From: Imbroritus primus
Lineage (GTDB): Bacteria > Pseudomonadota > Gammaproteobacteria > Burkholderiales > Burkholderiaceae
Assembly (NCBI RefSeq): GCF_964332355.1
Contig: NZ_OZ201293.1
Span: 2,666,001 to 2,730,000, forward strand
Direction of reading: 5' to 3'
Length of the DNA: 64,000 bases
The notes below the pieces were generated by a model. That model saw nothing but the letters and a program-made list of their open reading frames with translations, did no database searches and was not told the origin of the DNA. This document shows positions 37,599-46,478 of the stretch, piece after piece. A program made the translations under genes and the position numbers. The stretch's first letter is position 1, and the number at the start of each line of letters is the position of its first letter.

Positions 37599-38561
37599 TC
37601 AGTCCGGTTTCCAGTCTTGCGTCGGTCGCAGGTCGAGCTGCGCATCCGCCAGCACCTGCAGCGCGAAATCTTCGTAGCTGATGCCAGCCGCTCGCGCCGC
37701 CATCGGCACCAGCGAATGGCTCGTCATGCCAGGCGAGGTGTTCATCTCCAGCAGGTACGGCTTGCCATTGGCGTGGCTGAGCATGACGTCGGCGCGCCCC
37801 CAGCCCCGGCACCCCAGCACGCGGTACGATTCGACTACCAGGCGCTGCACCTCGGCTTCGACCTCGGGTACGAGACCCGACGGGCAGAGGTAACGCACGT
37901 CGTCCTTGAAGTACTTGTTCTGGTAGTCGTAGTTCGCCTCCGGCGCAACGATCCGCACCACCGGCAGGGCACGTGCCTCCGCGCCGGTGCCCACGACCGG
38001 GCACGTCAGCTCATCGCCCTCGATGAAAGTTTCCGCAATCACGTCGCGGTCGAGCTTGGCAGCGCGCGCATAGGCAGCCGGCAACATGGTCGCATCGGTC
38101 ACCTTGGTGAGCCCGATGGATGATCCTTCACGCGCCGGCTTGACGATCAGCGGCAAACCCAACTCCGCGACCACATCATTCCAGTCACTGTCCGCACGCA
38201 ACATGCGGAACTTGGGCGTCGGCAGGCCATGCGACATCCACAGTCGCTTGGTCGCCTGCTTGTCCATGGCCAATGCAGAAGCGAGCACACCGCTGCCGGT
38301 GTAGGGAATACCGAGCATCTCGAGCGCGCCCTGGATCGTCCCGTCCTCGCCATAGCGGCCATGCAACGCGATGAAGACGCGCTTGAAGCCCGCTGTCGCG
38401 AGATCGCCCAGCGACTGGGTCGCCGGATCGAAGGCATGTGCGTCGACGCCGCGCGACCTCAGGGCAGCCAGCACGCCATTGCCCGACATCAGCGATACTT
38501 CGCGCTCCGCGGAGCGGCCGCCGAACAGGACACCAACCTTGCCGAAATCAGCCGGATTCAT
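37599..38561 (-). CDS. ddlB: D-alanine-D-alanine ligase
   Basis: It makes the D-Ala-D-Ala dipeptide that MurF adds to the cell-wall precursor. The 320-residue ATP-grasp protein has KVGVLFGGRSAEREVSLMSG at the start, FIALHGRYGEDGTIQG, PLIVKPAREGSSIGLTKV and LEMNTSPGMTSHSLVP at the magnesium site. The ATG at 38561 overlaps the murC stop (ATGA). The dcw position identifies it as the ddlB copy. Confidence 0.97.
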   Translation of the reverse strand: MNPADFGKVGVLFGGRSAEREVSLMSGNGVLAALRSRGVDAHAFDPATQSLGDLATAGFKRVFIALHGRYGEDGTIQGALEMLGIPYTGSGVLASALAMDKQATKRLWMSHGLPTPKFRMLRADSDWNDVVAELGLPLIVKPAREGSSIGLTKVTDATMLPAAYARAAKLDRDVIAETFIEGDELTCPVVGTGAEARALPVVRIVAPEANYDYQNKYFKDDVRYLCPSGLVPEVEAEVQRLVVESYRVLGCRGWGRADVMLSHANGKPYLLEMNTSPGMTSHSLVPMAARAAGISYEDFALQVLADAQLDLRPTQDWKPD

Positions 38562-39997
38562 GCCTGCCCTCCATCCGGATGCGCGCCCGAGGCCGCAGCC
38601 TCGGCAAGCGCCACGACCTGCGCGGCAACGGCGCCAATCGAGCCAGCGCCCATAGTAATCACGACGTCGCCCGGCTGGGCAGTGTCCACAATCGACTGCG
38701 GCATGTCTTCCATGTTTTCCACGAACAGCGGTTCCAGCTTGCCGGCGACGCGCAGTGCGCGCGTCAGTGCACGCCCGTCGGCAGCGACGATGGCACTCTC
38801 GCCCGCCGCATACACGTCGGAGAGCAGCACGGCGTCCGCCGTGCCCAGCACCTTGACGAAATCCTCGAAACAATCGCGCGTGCGCGTATAGCGATGCGGC
38901 TGGAAGGCCAGCACCAGACGACGCCCTGGAAAGGCGCCGCGCGCCGCGGCGACGGTGGCGGCCATTTCCACAGGATGGTGGCCGTAGTCATCGACCAGCG
39001 TAAACGTGCCTCCGCCCTTGAGCGGGACTTCGCCGTAACGCTGGAACCGCCGCCCCACGCCATTGAATTCGGCCAGCGCCTTGACGATCGCGGCATCCGG
39101 CACTTCCAGTTCGGTGGCGATGGCAATCGCCGCCAGCGCATTGCGCACGTTATGTTCGCCCGGCAGGTTCAGCACCACTTCCAGTTCCGGCTCCGGCGTG
39201 CCATTCAGCTGACGCCGCACAGTAAAGCGCATGGTGCCGCCTTCGGCACGCACATCAACGGCCCGGACCTGCGCTTCCGGCGACAGGCCATAGCGGATCA
39301 TCGGCTTGGACACTAGCGGCAGGATTTCGCGGACATTGGAGTCATCCACGCACACCACGGCAATGCCGTAGAACGGCAGGCGCTGCGTGAATTCGATGAA
39401 GGCCTGCTTGAGCCGTGCGAAATCATGGCCATAGGTGTCCATGTGGTCCGCATCGATGTTGGTGATGACCTCTATCACCGGCTGCAGGTTCAGGAACGAG
39501 GCATCGGACTCATCGGCTTCGGCCACGATGAAATCGCCCGTACCGAGGCGCGCGTTGGCGCCGGCCGAATTGAGCCGGCCGCCAATGACAAAGGTCGGAT
39601 CCAGTCCACCTTCCGCCAGCACCGAAGCCACCAGGCTCGTGGTGGTGGTCTTGCCGTGCGTACCAGCAATGGCGATGCCCTGCTTCAGGCGCATCAGTTC
39701 GGCCAGCATCACGGCGCGCGGCACCACGGGAATGCGCTTGGCGCGTGCCGCCAGCACTTCGGGGTTGTCGCCACGCACCGCGGTCGAGATCACCACCGCA
39801 TTCGCGCCGTCGATGTTTTCGGCAGCATGGCCGTGCGTCACGCGTGCCCCGAGGCTAGCCAGGCGGCGCGTCACGGCGGTATTGCCGAGATCGGAGCCCG
39901 AGACCTTGTAGCCGAGGTTCACCAGCACCTCGGCAATGCCGCTCATGCCGGCGCCACCGATGCCCACGAAGTGAATGTTCTTGACGATGTGTTTCAT
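38558..39997 (-). CDS. murC: UDP-N-acetylmuramate-L-alanine ligase
   Basis: It adds L-alanine to UDP-MurNAc, the first peptide step of peptidoglycan synthesis in the cytoplasm. The 479-residue Mur ligase has an N-terminal dinucleotide-like fold (IHFVGIGGAGMSGIAEVL), the ATP loop GTHGKTTTTSLVAS near 113, a central catalytic domain (EADESDASFLNL) and a C-terminal ligase domain (DDYGHHPVEMAAT). It starts nine bases after murG and overlaps ddlB by four. Confidence 0.98.
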   Translation of the reverse strand: MKHIVKNIHFVGIGGAGMSGIAEVLVNLGYKVSGSDLGNTAVTRRLASLGARVTHGHAAENIDGANAVVISTAVRGDNPEVLAARAKRIPVVPRAVMLAELMRLKQGIAIAGTHGKTTTTSLVASVLAEGGLDPTFVIGGRLNSAGANARLGTGDFIVAEADESDASFLNLQPVIEVITNIDADHMDTYGHDFARLKQAFIEFTQRLPFYGIAVVCVDDSNVREILPLVSKPMIRYGLSPEAQVRAVDVRAEGGTMRFTVRRQLNGTPEPELEVVLNLPGEHNVRNALAAIAIATELEVPDAAIVKALAEFNGVGRRFQRYGEVPLKGGGTFTLVDDYGHHPVEMAATVAAARGAFPGRRLVLAFQPHRYTRTRDCFEDFVKVLGTADAVLLSDVYAAGESAIVAADGRALTRALRVAGKLEPLFVENMEDMPQSIVDTAQPGDVVITMGAGSIGAVAAQVVALAEAAASGAHPDGGQA

Positions 39998-40006
39998 CGC
40001 GTTCGT

Positions 40007-41077
40007 TTAATCCTTTGCAACCTGTTCACAGACCTGCGCGACCCGTTCGGTCGCATCGGTCCGCGCCAGCGTGCGCGCCTTGTCGGCGTACACAGCCAGC
40101 TGTTCACGCGTGAGCGCACTCAATGTCTCCGCCAGCCCCTCCGGGGTCAGGTCGCGCTGCTGGATCAGCATCGCTGCGCCAGCATTTGCCAGGAACTGCG
40201 CATTGGTTGTCTGGTGATCGTCCACCGCAAACGGGAATGGCACGAACAATGCCGCCACGCCGGCAGCCGCCACTTCGGACACGGTCATGGCACCGGCCCG
40301 GCAGATCACCAGGTCGGCTTCGCCATAGGCCGTTGCCATATCGTCAATGAACGGCACGGTCTCCGCCGTGACCGCCACTGCGGCATAGTTGGCGCGCAAG
40401 GCGTCGATCTGCCGCGCGCCAGCCTGATGCACCACCACCGGCCGCATGGCTGGCGGCAACAACGCCAAGGCCTTCGGCACGTTGTCGTTCAGCGCCGTTG
40501 CGCCAAGGCTGCCACCCACCACTAGCACCCGCAGCGGGCCCGAGCGAGCGGCATAGCGCTGTGCCGGCGACGGCAGCGTACCCAGCGCGGCGCGGATCGG
40601 GTTGCCGGTCCACTCGCTGTTCGGCAGCGCATTGGGGAACGCGCACAGCACGCGGTCCGCCACCTTGGCCAGCACCTTGTTGGCTAGCCCGGCGATCGAG
40701 TTCTGCTCATGCAGCACCAGCGGCCGCCCCAGCAGAACGGCCATCATGCCGCCCGGGAAGGTGATGTAGCCGCCCATACCGAGCACCGCGCTTGGCCGCA
40801 CGCGGCGCACGATACGCAGGCTCTGCCAGAAGGCACGCAGCAGATTGAGCGGCAACAGCAGCTTGGTCATCCAGCCCTTGCCGCGCAGTCCGCCGAAACG
40901 CACCGCTTCCATGCGGATGCCATGCTTCGGCACGAGTTCGGCCTCCATGCCGCTGGGATTGCCCAGCCACACGACATTCCAGCCGCGCGCGCGCAACGCC
41001 TCGGCCACGGCCAGTCCGGGGAACACATGCCCCCCGGTGCCGCCGGCCATGACGAGCAGGGTGCGCGCTGCGCTCAT
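40007..41077 (-). CDS. murG: Lipid II synthase MurG
   Basis: The peripheral membrane glycosyltransferase adds GlcNAc to lipid I to form lipid II. The 356-residue GT-B protein has the N-terminal MAGGTGGHVFPGLAVAEAL loop, GGYITFPGGMMAVL, VVGGSLGATALND and the UDP-GlcNAc site ICRAGAMTVSEVAAAGVAALFVPFP (given here in part). The ATG overlaps the ftsW stop by four bases. Confidence 0.98.
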   Translation of the reverse strand: MSAARTLLVMAGGTGGHVFPGLAVAEALRARGWNVVWLGNPSGMEAELVPKHGIRMEAVRFGGLRGKGWMTKLLLPLNLLRAFWQSLRIVRRVRPSAVLGMGGYITFPGGMMAVLLGRPLVLHEQNSIAGLANKVLAKVADRVLCAFPNALPNSEWTGNPIRAALGTLPSPAQRYAARSGPLRVLVVGGSLGATALNDNVPKALALLPPAMRPVVVHQAGARQIDALRANYAAVAVTAETVPFIDDMATAYGEADLVICRAGAMTVSEVAAAGVAALFVPFPFAVDDHQTTNAQFLANAGAAMLIQQRDLTPEGLAETLSALTREQLAVYADKARTLARTDATERVAQVCEQVAKD

Positions 41078-42315
41078 ACCTTCCCTCCACGCATGAGTAC
41101 GCGATTCTCATAGTCGACCCGCAGCAACACCGCCAGCGCAACGCAGTTCATCAGGATGCCGGAGCCGCCGTAACTCACGAGCGGCAGCGTCAACCCCTTG
41201 GTCGGCAGGACACCCAGGTTCACGCCCATGTTGATGAACGCCTGCCAGCCGATCCAGATGCCGATGCCCTTGGCCACCAGTCCGGCGAAGGTCCGGTCGA
41301 GCTGCAATGCTGTGCGGCCGATGTCGAATGCCCGGCGCACGAGCCAGTAGAACAACACGATGACCATGGTCACCCCGACAAAACCGAACTCTTCGCCGAT
41401 TACGGCGAGGATGAAGTCGGTATGCGCCTCGGGCAGGTAGTGCAGTTTCTCGATGCTGCCGCCAAGGCCGACGCCGGTCCATTCGCCGCGCCCCAGGGCG
41501 ATCAGCGAATGCGTGAGCTGATAGGCCTTGCCGAGCGCGTGGTCTTCGCTCCACGGATCGAGGTACGCGAAGATCCGGTCGCGCCGCCACGGCGAGGCCA
41601 CGATCAGGAGCGTGAAGGTGCCGACCGCAATCGCGACCAGTGCGCTGAACAGCTTGCCGCTGACGCCGCCGAGAAACAGGATGCCCATGGCGATCGCGGC
41701 GATTACCAGGAATGCACCCATGTCGGGTTCGAGCAGCAGCAGCATGCCCACTACCGCCACCGCGATCCCCATCGGCAGGAACCCCTTGCCCACACTCTGC
41801 ATCCATTCCTGCTTGCGTACCGTGTAGTTGGCGGCGTACAGCACCACGGCCAGCTTCATCAGTTCGGATGGCTGAAAATTCAGGATGCCAAGTGGAATCC
41901 AGCGGCGCGCACCATTCACGCCCTTGCCGATGAACGGCACAAGCACCAGGATCAGCAGCACCAGCGCCACCACGAACAGCTTGGGCGCATAACGGTCCCA
42001 CACCTTGACGGGAATCTGGAAGGCAATAAGCGCCCCGGTCAAGCCGATACACAGGCTGATCAGATGACGTGCAAGAAAATGCGTTTCCCTGAAGTTGGCA
42101 TACTTCGGCGAATCCGGCAGCGCGATGGATGCCGAGTAGACCATCACCAGGCCCAGCGACAGCAGCATGATGACGACCCACATCAGCGGCTGGTCGTACT
42201 CCATCATCTTCGAGCGCGTCGGCTTGACGCCGGACACCACGTCGCGCAATCCGCCCCAGGCATTGCCAATGGTGGCGCCGATGAAGCCGCTGCGCTTCAT
42301 TTCCATATCGCTCAT
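41074..42315 (-). CDS. ftsW: Septal SEDS glycosyltransferase FtsW
   Basis: FtsW polymerises septal peptidoglycan from lipid II together with FtsI. The 413-residue protein has ten hydrophobic segments and SEDS signatures: GARRWIPLGILNFQPSELMK, LLLEPDMGAFLVI, the large periplasmic loop after WRRDRIFAYLDPW, and LPLVSYGGSGILMNC near the end. The N terminus carries a cytoplasmic extension of about 40 residues (SDMEMKRSGFIGATIGNAWG). The ATG at 42315 has GGAGG close upstream and overlaps the murD stop by four bases. Confidence 0.97.
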   Translation of the reverse strand: MSDMEMKRSGFIGATIGNAWGGLRDVVSGVKPTRSKMMEYDQPLMWVVIMLLSLGLVMVYSASIALPDSPKYANFRETHFLARHLISLCIGLTGALIAFQIPVKVWDRYAPKLFVVALVLLILVLVPFIGKGVNGARRWIPLGILNFQPSELMKLAVVLYAANYTVRKQEWMQSVGKGFLPMGIAVAVVGMLLLLEPDMGAFLVIAAIAMGILFLGGVSGKLFSALVAIAVGTFTLLIVASPWRRDRIFAYLDPWSEDHALGKAYQLTHSLIALGRGEWTGVGLGGSIEKLHYLPEAHTDFILAVIGEEFGFVGVTMVIVLFYWLVRRAFDIGRTALQLDRTFAGLVAKGIGIWIGWQAFINMGVNLGVLPTKGLTLPLVSYGGSGILMNCVALAVLLRVDYENRVLMRGGKV

Positions 42316-43808
42316 AGCATTCCTCCTCGCGCCAGCGCGACGTCTTCGACGGCGCTGCGGAAAACCTCGGCACGATGCGCATAGTTGCGGAACATGTCGA
42401 GGCTGGCGCACGCCGGCGACAACAGCACCACGTCTCCTGCTTGCGCAATCGACGCCGCGAGCTCGACGGCGGCTTCGAGCGTGGCCGCATCCTCGATGCG
42501 GATGCCGGTGGACGACAGCGCCGTCCGTATCGCGGGCGCATCGCGGCCGATCAGGATGACGGCGCGGCCATACTGCGACACCGGCAAGGCCAGCGGCGAG
42601 AAATCCTGCCCCTTGCCTTCGCCGCCGGCGATCAGCACGGTGGGTTTCGCCAGGCCGTTGAGCGCGGCAACCGTCGCGCCGACATTGGTGCCCTTGCTGT
42701 CGTCGACATACTCCACCTCACCGATGGTGGCGATCAGTTCGACACGATGCGGCTCGCCACGATAGGCGCGCAGGCCGTGCAGCAGGTGGTTGAGCGGCAG
42801 GTCGATGGCGCGGCACAGCGCCAGTGCCGCAAGCGCGTTGGCGGCATTGTGCAGGCCGCGGATCTGCAGGGCGTCAGCCGGCATCAGGCGCTTCAGGCAC
42901 ACCGCCACCGGCGCGGCGTCCGCGCTCTCGCTCTTGCGGCGACGCGGACGAGCTTCTTCTTCCTCGGCGGCCTCGGCGACAGCGAGCCACGGCATGCCAT
43001 TGTCCCGCAGCAATCCGAAATCTCCGACGACCTCCGGCTGATCCGTACCGAACGTCACCATCTGCGCGGCGTCCTGCGCCATGCGCATGACCATGAGGTC
43101 ATCGCGGTTCAGGACCCGCACGCTCTGCGGGCCGAAGATCTTCTGCTTGGCAGCCGCATAAGACTCCATCGAGCCATGCCAGTCGAGGTGATCCTGGGTG
43201 ATGTTGAGCACGGTAGCCGCATGCGGATTGAGCGAATGCGTGGTCTCGAGCTGGAAGCTCGACAGCTCCAATACCCAAACATCCGGCAGCGTCGCCTCGG
43301 CGATGCAGTCCGACAGCTTGTCGAGCGCCGACGGGCTGATGTTACCCGCCACCGCCACGGTACGGCCGGCGCGACGCACCAGGCTGCCGGTGAGGCTGGT
43401 CGTGGTGGTCTTCCCATTGGTGCCGGTGATGGCCAGCACGCGTGGCGCGTAACCGCTCTCGGTTTCAAGATGGCGCAGCGCCTGGGCAAACAGTTCGATC
43501 TCGCCCCACACGGGCACATTGGCTTCGCCGGCCGTCGCCAGCAGCGCAGCCGTGTCCGGCTCAAGCGGCGACAGGCCCGGGCTGACCGCGACAAGCGTCA
43601 TGCCGTCCAGCAAGGCCGGCGTCAACGGACCGCCAGCAAATTCGGCCTGCGGTGCGGCCGCTTCCAGTTGCGACAGGTTCGGCGGCGCGCTCCGCGTATC
43701 GGCCACGCGCACGCGGCAGCCATAGCGCGCGCACCAGCGTGCCATGGCCAGCCCGGATTCGCCCAGACCGAGTACCAATACGGAAGGTTGTTGAAGCTCG
43801 CCGAACAC
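42312..43808 (-). CDS. murD: UDP-N-acetylmuramoylalanine-D-glutamate ligase
   Basis: It adds D-glutamate to UDP-MurNAc-L-Ala. The 498-residue protein has VLVLGLGESGLAMARW at the start, the ATP loop GTNGKTTTTSL (129-139), ELSSFQLETT, and the C-terminal DDSKGTNVGATVAAL. Length exceeds the usual 440-450; part of the difference is a charged segment at about 278-306 (EAAEEEEARPRRRKSESAD) inside the central domain. The start codon is GTG. It begins 52 bp after mraY. Confidence 0.97.
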   Translation of the reverse strand: MFGELQQPSVLVLGLGESGLAMARWCARYGCRVRVADTRSAPPNLSQLEAAAPQAEFAGGPLTPALLDGMTLVAVSPGLSPLEPDTAALLATAGEANVPVWGEIELFAQALRHLETESGYAPRVLAITGTNGKTTTTSLTGSLVRRAGRTVAVAGNISPSALDKLSDCIAEATLPDVWVLELSSFQLETTHSLNPHAATVLNITQDHLDWHGSMESYAAAKQKIFGPQSVRVLNRDDLMVMRMAQDAAQMVTFGTDQPEVVGDFGLLRDNGMPWLAVAEAAEEEEARPRRRKSESADAAPVAVCLKRLMPADALQIRGLHNAANALAALALCRAIDLPLNHLLHGLRAYRGEPHRVELIATIGEVEYVDDSKGTNVGATVAALNGLAKPTVLIAGGEGKGQDFSPLALPVSQYGRAVILIGRDAPAIRTALSSTGIRIEDAATLEAAVELAASIAQAGDVVLLSPACASLDMFRNYAHRAEVFRSAVEDVALARGGML

Positions 43809-43860
43809 CTGAATCGTTTCCTTGTAGTTGCCTTGTGATTACGTGATAGCCGTGTGCGGA

Positions 43861-45030
43861 TTACCGCAGTTTCAATGTCGACAGACCGATCAGCACGAGC
43901 ATCAGCGTGATGATCCAGAAGCGCACGGTGACCTGGGTTTCCTTCCAGCCACTGAGCTCGAAATGATGGTGCAGCGGCGCCATGCGGAACAATCGTCGTC
44001 CCTCGCCATAGCGTCGTTTGGTGAACTTGAACCAGGTGACCTGCAGCATCACGGACACCGTCTCCACCACGAAGATGCCACCCATCACGAACAGCACGAT
44101 TTCCTGGCGCACGATCACGGCGATGGTGCCGAGCGCGCCACCGAGCGCGAGCGCGCCGACGTCACCCATGAAGACCTGGGCAGGATGTGCGTTGAACCAC
44201 AGGAACGCCAAGCCCGCACCAGCCAGCGCGGAACAGAAGATGAGCAGCTCGCCCGCGCCCGGAATGTGCGGGAACAGCAGGTACTTGCTATACACGGCGC
44301 TACCCATCACGTAGGCGAACACGCCGAGGGCGCTGCCGACCAGCACGACCGGCATGATCACCAGCCCGTCGAGACCGTCAGTAAGATTCACGGCATTGCT
44401 CGACCCGACGATGACGAGATAGGTGAGCACGATGAAACCGGCCACGCCGAGCGGATAGCTGATCTCCTTGAAGAACGGCACCAGCAGGTTGGCCTGGTGC
44501 GGCAGGGTCAGCGTGAAACCGCTCTGCACCCAGGCCACGAACAGTTCGAATACACGCGCGTTGCTGGTCTCTGACACGGAAAAGGCGAGATAGATCGCGG
44601 CGAACAGGCCAATGGCCGTCTGCCACAGGAATTTTTCGCGGCTCGACATGCCCTTGGGGTCGCGATAGACGACCTTGCGGTAATCGTCGACCCAGCCGAT
44701 GGCGCCGTAACCGACCGTGACAAGCAGCACGATCCACACGAAGCGGTTGCCGAGGTCAGCCCACAACAGCGTCGAGATGGCAATCGACAGGATGACCAGG
44801 ACGCCGCCCATGGTCGGCGTACCGGACTTGACCAGATGGCTCTGCGGTCCATCGGTCCGCACCGCCTGCCCGACCTTAAGCTCGGTCAGCTTGCGGATCA
44901 CCCACGGACCACACGACAGCCCGATCACCAGCGCAGTGAGGTTGGCCATCACTGCGCGGAAGGTCAGGTAGTTAAAGACGCGCAGAAAACTGACATCGTC
45001 TTGTAACCATTGGGCCAGGGCTAACAACAT
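43861..45030 (-). CDS. mraY: Phospho-N-acetylmuramoyl-pentapeptide transferase
   Basis: The integral membrane enzyme transfers phospho-MurNAc-pentapeptide to undecaprenyl phosphate, forming lipid I. The 389-residue protein has about ten membrane helices and the catalytic motifs VKSGTPTMGGVLVI, WVDDYRKV, NLTDGLDGLVIMP and FMGDVGALALGGAL, with the HHHFELSGW cluster near the C terminus. It lies 32 bp after murF. Confidence 0.98.
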   Translation of the reverse strand: MLLALAQWLQDDVSFLRVFNYLTFRAVMANLTALVIGLSCGPWVIRKLTELKVGQAVRTDGPQSHLVKSGTPTMGGVLVILSIAISTLLWADLGNRFVWIVLLVTVGYGAIGWVDDYRKVVYRDPKGMSSREKFLWQTAIGLFAAIYLAFSVSETSNARVFELFVAWVQSGFTLTLPHQANLLVPFFKEISYPLGVAGFIVLTYLVIVGSSNAVNLTDGLDGLVIMPVVLVGSALGVFAYVMGSAVYSKYLLFPHIPGAGELLIFCSALAGAGLAFLWFNAHPAQVFMGDVGALALGGALGTIAVIVRQEIVLFVMGGIFVVETVSVMLQVTWFKFTKRRYGEGRRLFRMAPLHHHFELSGWKETQVTVRFWIITLMLVLIGLSTLKLR

Positions 45031-45062
45031 GCTGTATTTCTTCCTTCGTCCCGTTGCCGGGG

Positions 45063-46478
45063 TTATCCGTGATGTTCCGTATGCGCGGCATCAGCGGCCA
45101 GCGCCGCCACTACGCGTTCCATGCGCATGAAGCGCGAACCCTTCACCAGCAGCGTGGCGCTGCGCGCCGGTGTCGCCAGCTGGGTGATTAATGCCTCGGC
45201 GTCCGCGCAATGCACCGCCGTCTTACCGAATGCCGCGGCGGCGTGGGCCGCCAGTTCGCCCGTGGTGTACAGCTGCTCGATCCCTTGCTGCGCGGCGTAT
45301 GTACCGATCTCGCGATGGAAATCCACGCCCGCGCTGCCGACCTCGCCCATATCGCCCATCACCAGCACACGCGGTGCGGGAAAGGCCGCCAGCACGTCGA
45401 TAGCCGCACGCATGGAGTCCGGATTGGCGTTGTAGGTGTCATCGATGACCGTGGCGCCGCTGCGTGCATGGCGTACCTGCAGGCGTCCGGCCACCGGCGC
45501 AAATCCTTCGAGGGCGCGGATGATGGCATCCGGCGCAACGTCTGCGGCGAGCGCGCAGGCTACCGCCGCGAGCGCATTGCGCACGTTGTGCAGGCCCAGC
45601 AGTGCAAGATGGAACTCGAACGACACGCCGCCGGGTGCGGCGACCCGCACGCGCTGCAAGCCGGCCTGCAGCGTGACGCTGCCGTGCACGGCGGCGCCGG
45701 GTGCGAGGCCAAAATCCAGAATGCGGCGCGTACCGGCGGCCTCGCGCCACAGGGCGGCATAGGTCGCTCCGCCTTCAGGGTCGGCCGGGAACACCGCCAC
45801 GCCGTCGGCCGGCAAGGCGCGCAGCACATCGCTATGTTCCTGCGCCACGGCTTCCACGCTGACCATGAATTCCTGATGTTCGCGCTGGGCGTTGTTGATC
45901 AGTGCAATGGTCGGCTGGGCGATCTGCGCCAGATACGCGGTTTCGCCCGGATGATTCATGCCCAGCTCGAGCACGGCCAGCTGATGTCCGGGGTGCAGCC
46001 GGAACAACGTGAGTGGCAGGCCGATGTCGTTGTTCAGGTTGCCTTGCGTCGCCAGCCGCCCGGCCTCGCCCGCTGCCTCGGCAAAGATCGCGGCGATCAT
46101 TTCCTTGACCGTGGTCTTGCCGTTACTGCCGGTCACCGCCACCACGGGCAGCATGAAGCGCTTGCGCCAGCCGGCGGCCAGTTGGCCCAGCGCCAGACGG
46201 GTATCCGGTACCACCAGCGCGGGCACGGCAAGATTGTCGGGCACGGCAGAAACAAGCACCGCGGCAGCGCCGGCCTGGACCACATCGCCAAGGAAGGCAT
46301 GCGCATCGAAGCGCTCGCCCCGCAGCGCGACGAACAGATCGCCAGGCTGCACCTTGCGGCTGTCCGTCACCACGCGCTGGAACACCACGTCGCCACGGCC
46401 ATGCACGCTTGCGCCGTCGAGGCAAATCGCAGCCTGCGCGAGAGTCATCATGCCTGTCTTCATCGTGCCCACCGTCAT
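45063..46478 (-). CDS. murF: UDP-MurNAc-tripeptide-D-alanyl-D-alanine ligase
   Basis: It adds the D-Ala-D-Ala made by Ddl to complete the UDP-MurNAc-pentapeptide. The 471-residue Mur ligase has VVTDSRKVQPGDLFVALRGE at the N-terminal domain, the ATP loop GSNGKTTVKEM, LGMNHPGETAYLAQI, and DDTYNANPDSMRAAI in the C-terminal half. I took the ATG at 46478, which has GGAGGTG just upstream and overlaps the murE stop by four bases; later ATGs at MKTG or MTLA are possible. Confidence 0.97.
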   Translation of the reverse strand: MTVGTMKTGMMTLAQAAICLDGASVHGRGDVVFQRVVTDSRKVQPGDLFVALRGERFDAHAFLGDVVQAGAAAVLVSAVPDNLAVPALVVPDTRLALGQLAAGWRKRFMLPVVAVTGSNGKTTVKEMIAAIFAEAAGEAGRLATQGNLNNDIGLPLTLFRLHPGHQLAVLELGMNHPGETAYLAQIAQPTIALINNAQREHQEFMVSVEAVAQEHSDVLRALPADGVAVFPADPEGGATYAALWREAAGTRRILDFGLAPGAAVHGSVTLQAGLQRVRVAAPGGVSFEFHLALLGLHNVRNALAAVACALAADVAPDAIIRALEGFAPVAGRLQVRHARSGATVIDDTYNANPDSMRAAIDVLAAFPAPRVLVMGDMGEVGSAGVDFHREIGTYAAQQGIEQLYTTGELAAHAAAAFGKTAVHCADAEALITQLATPARSATLLVKGSRFMRMERVVAALAADAAHTEHHG

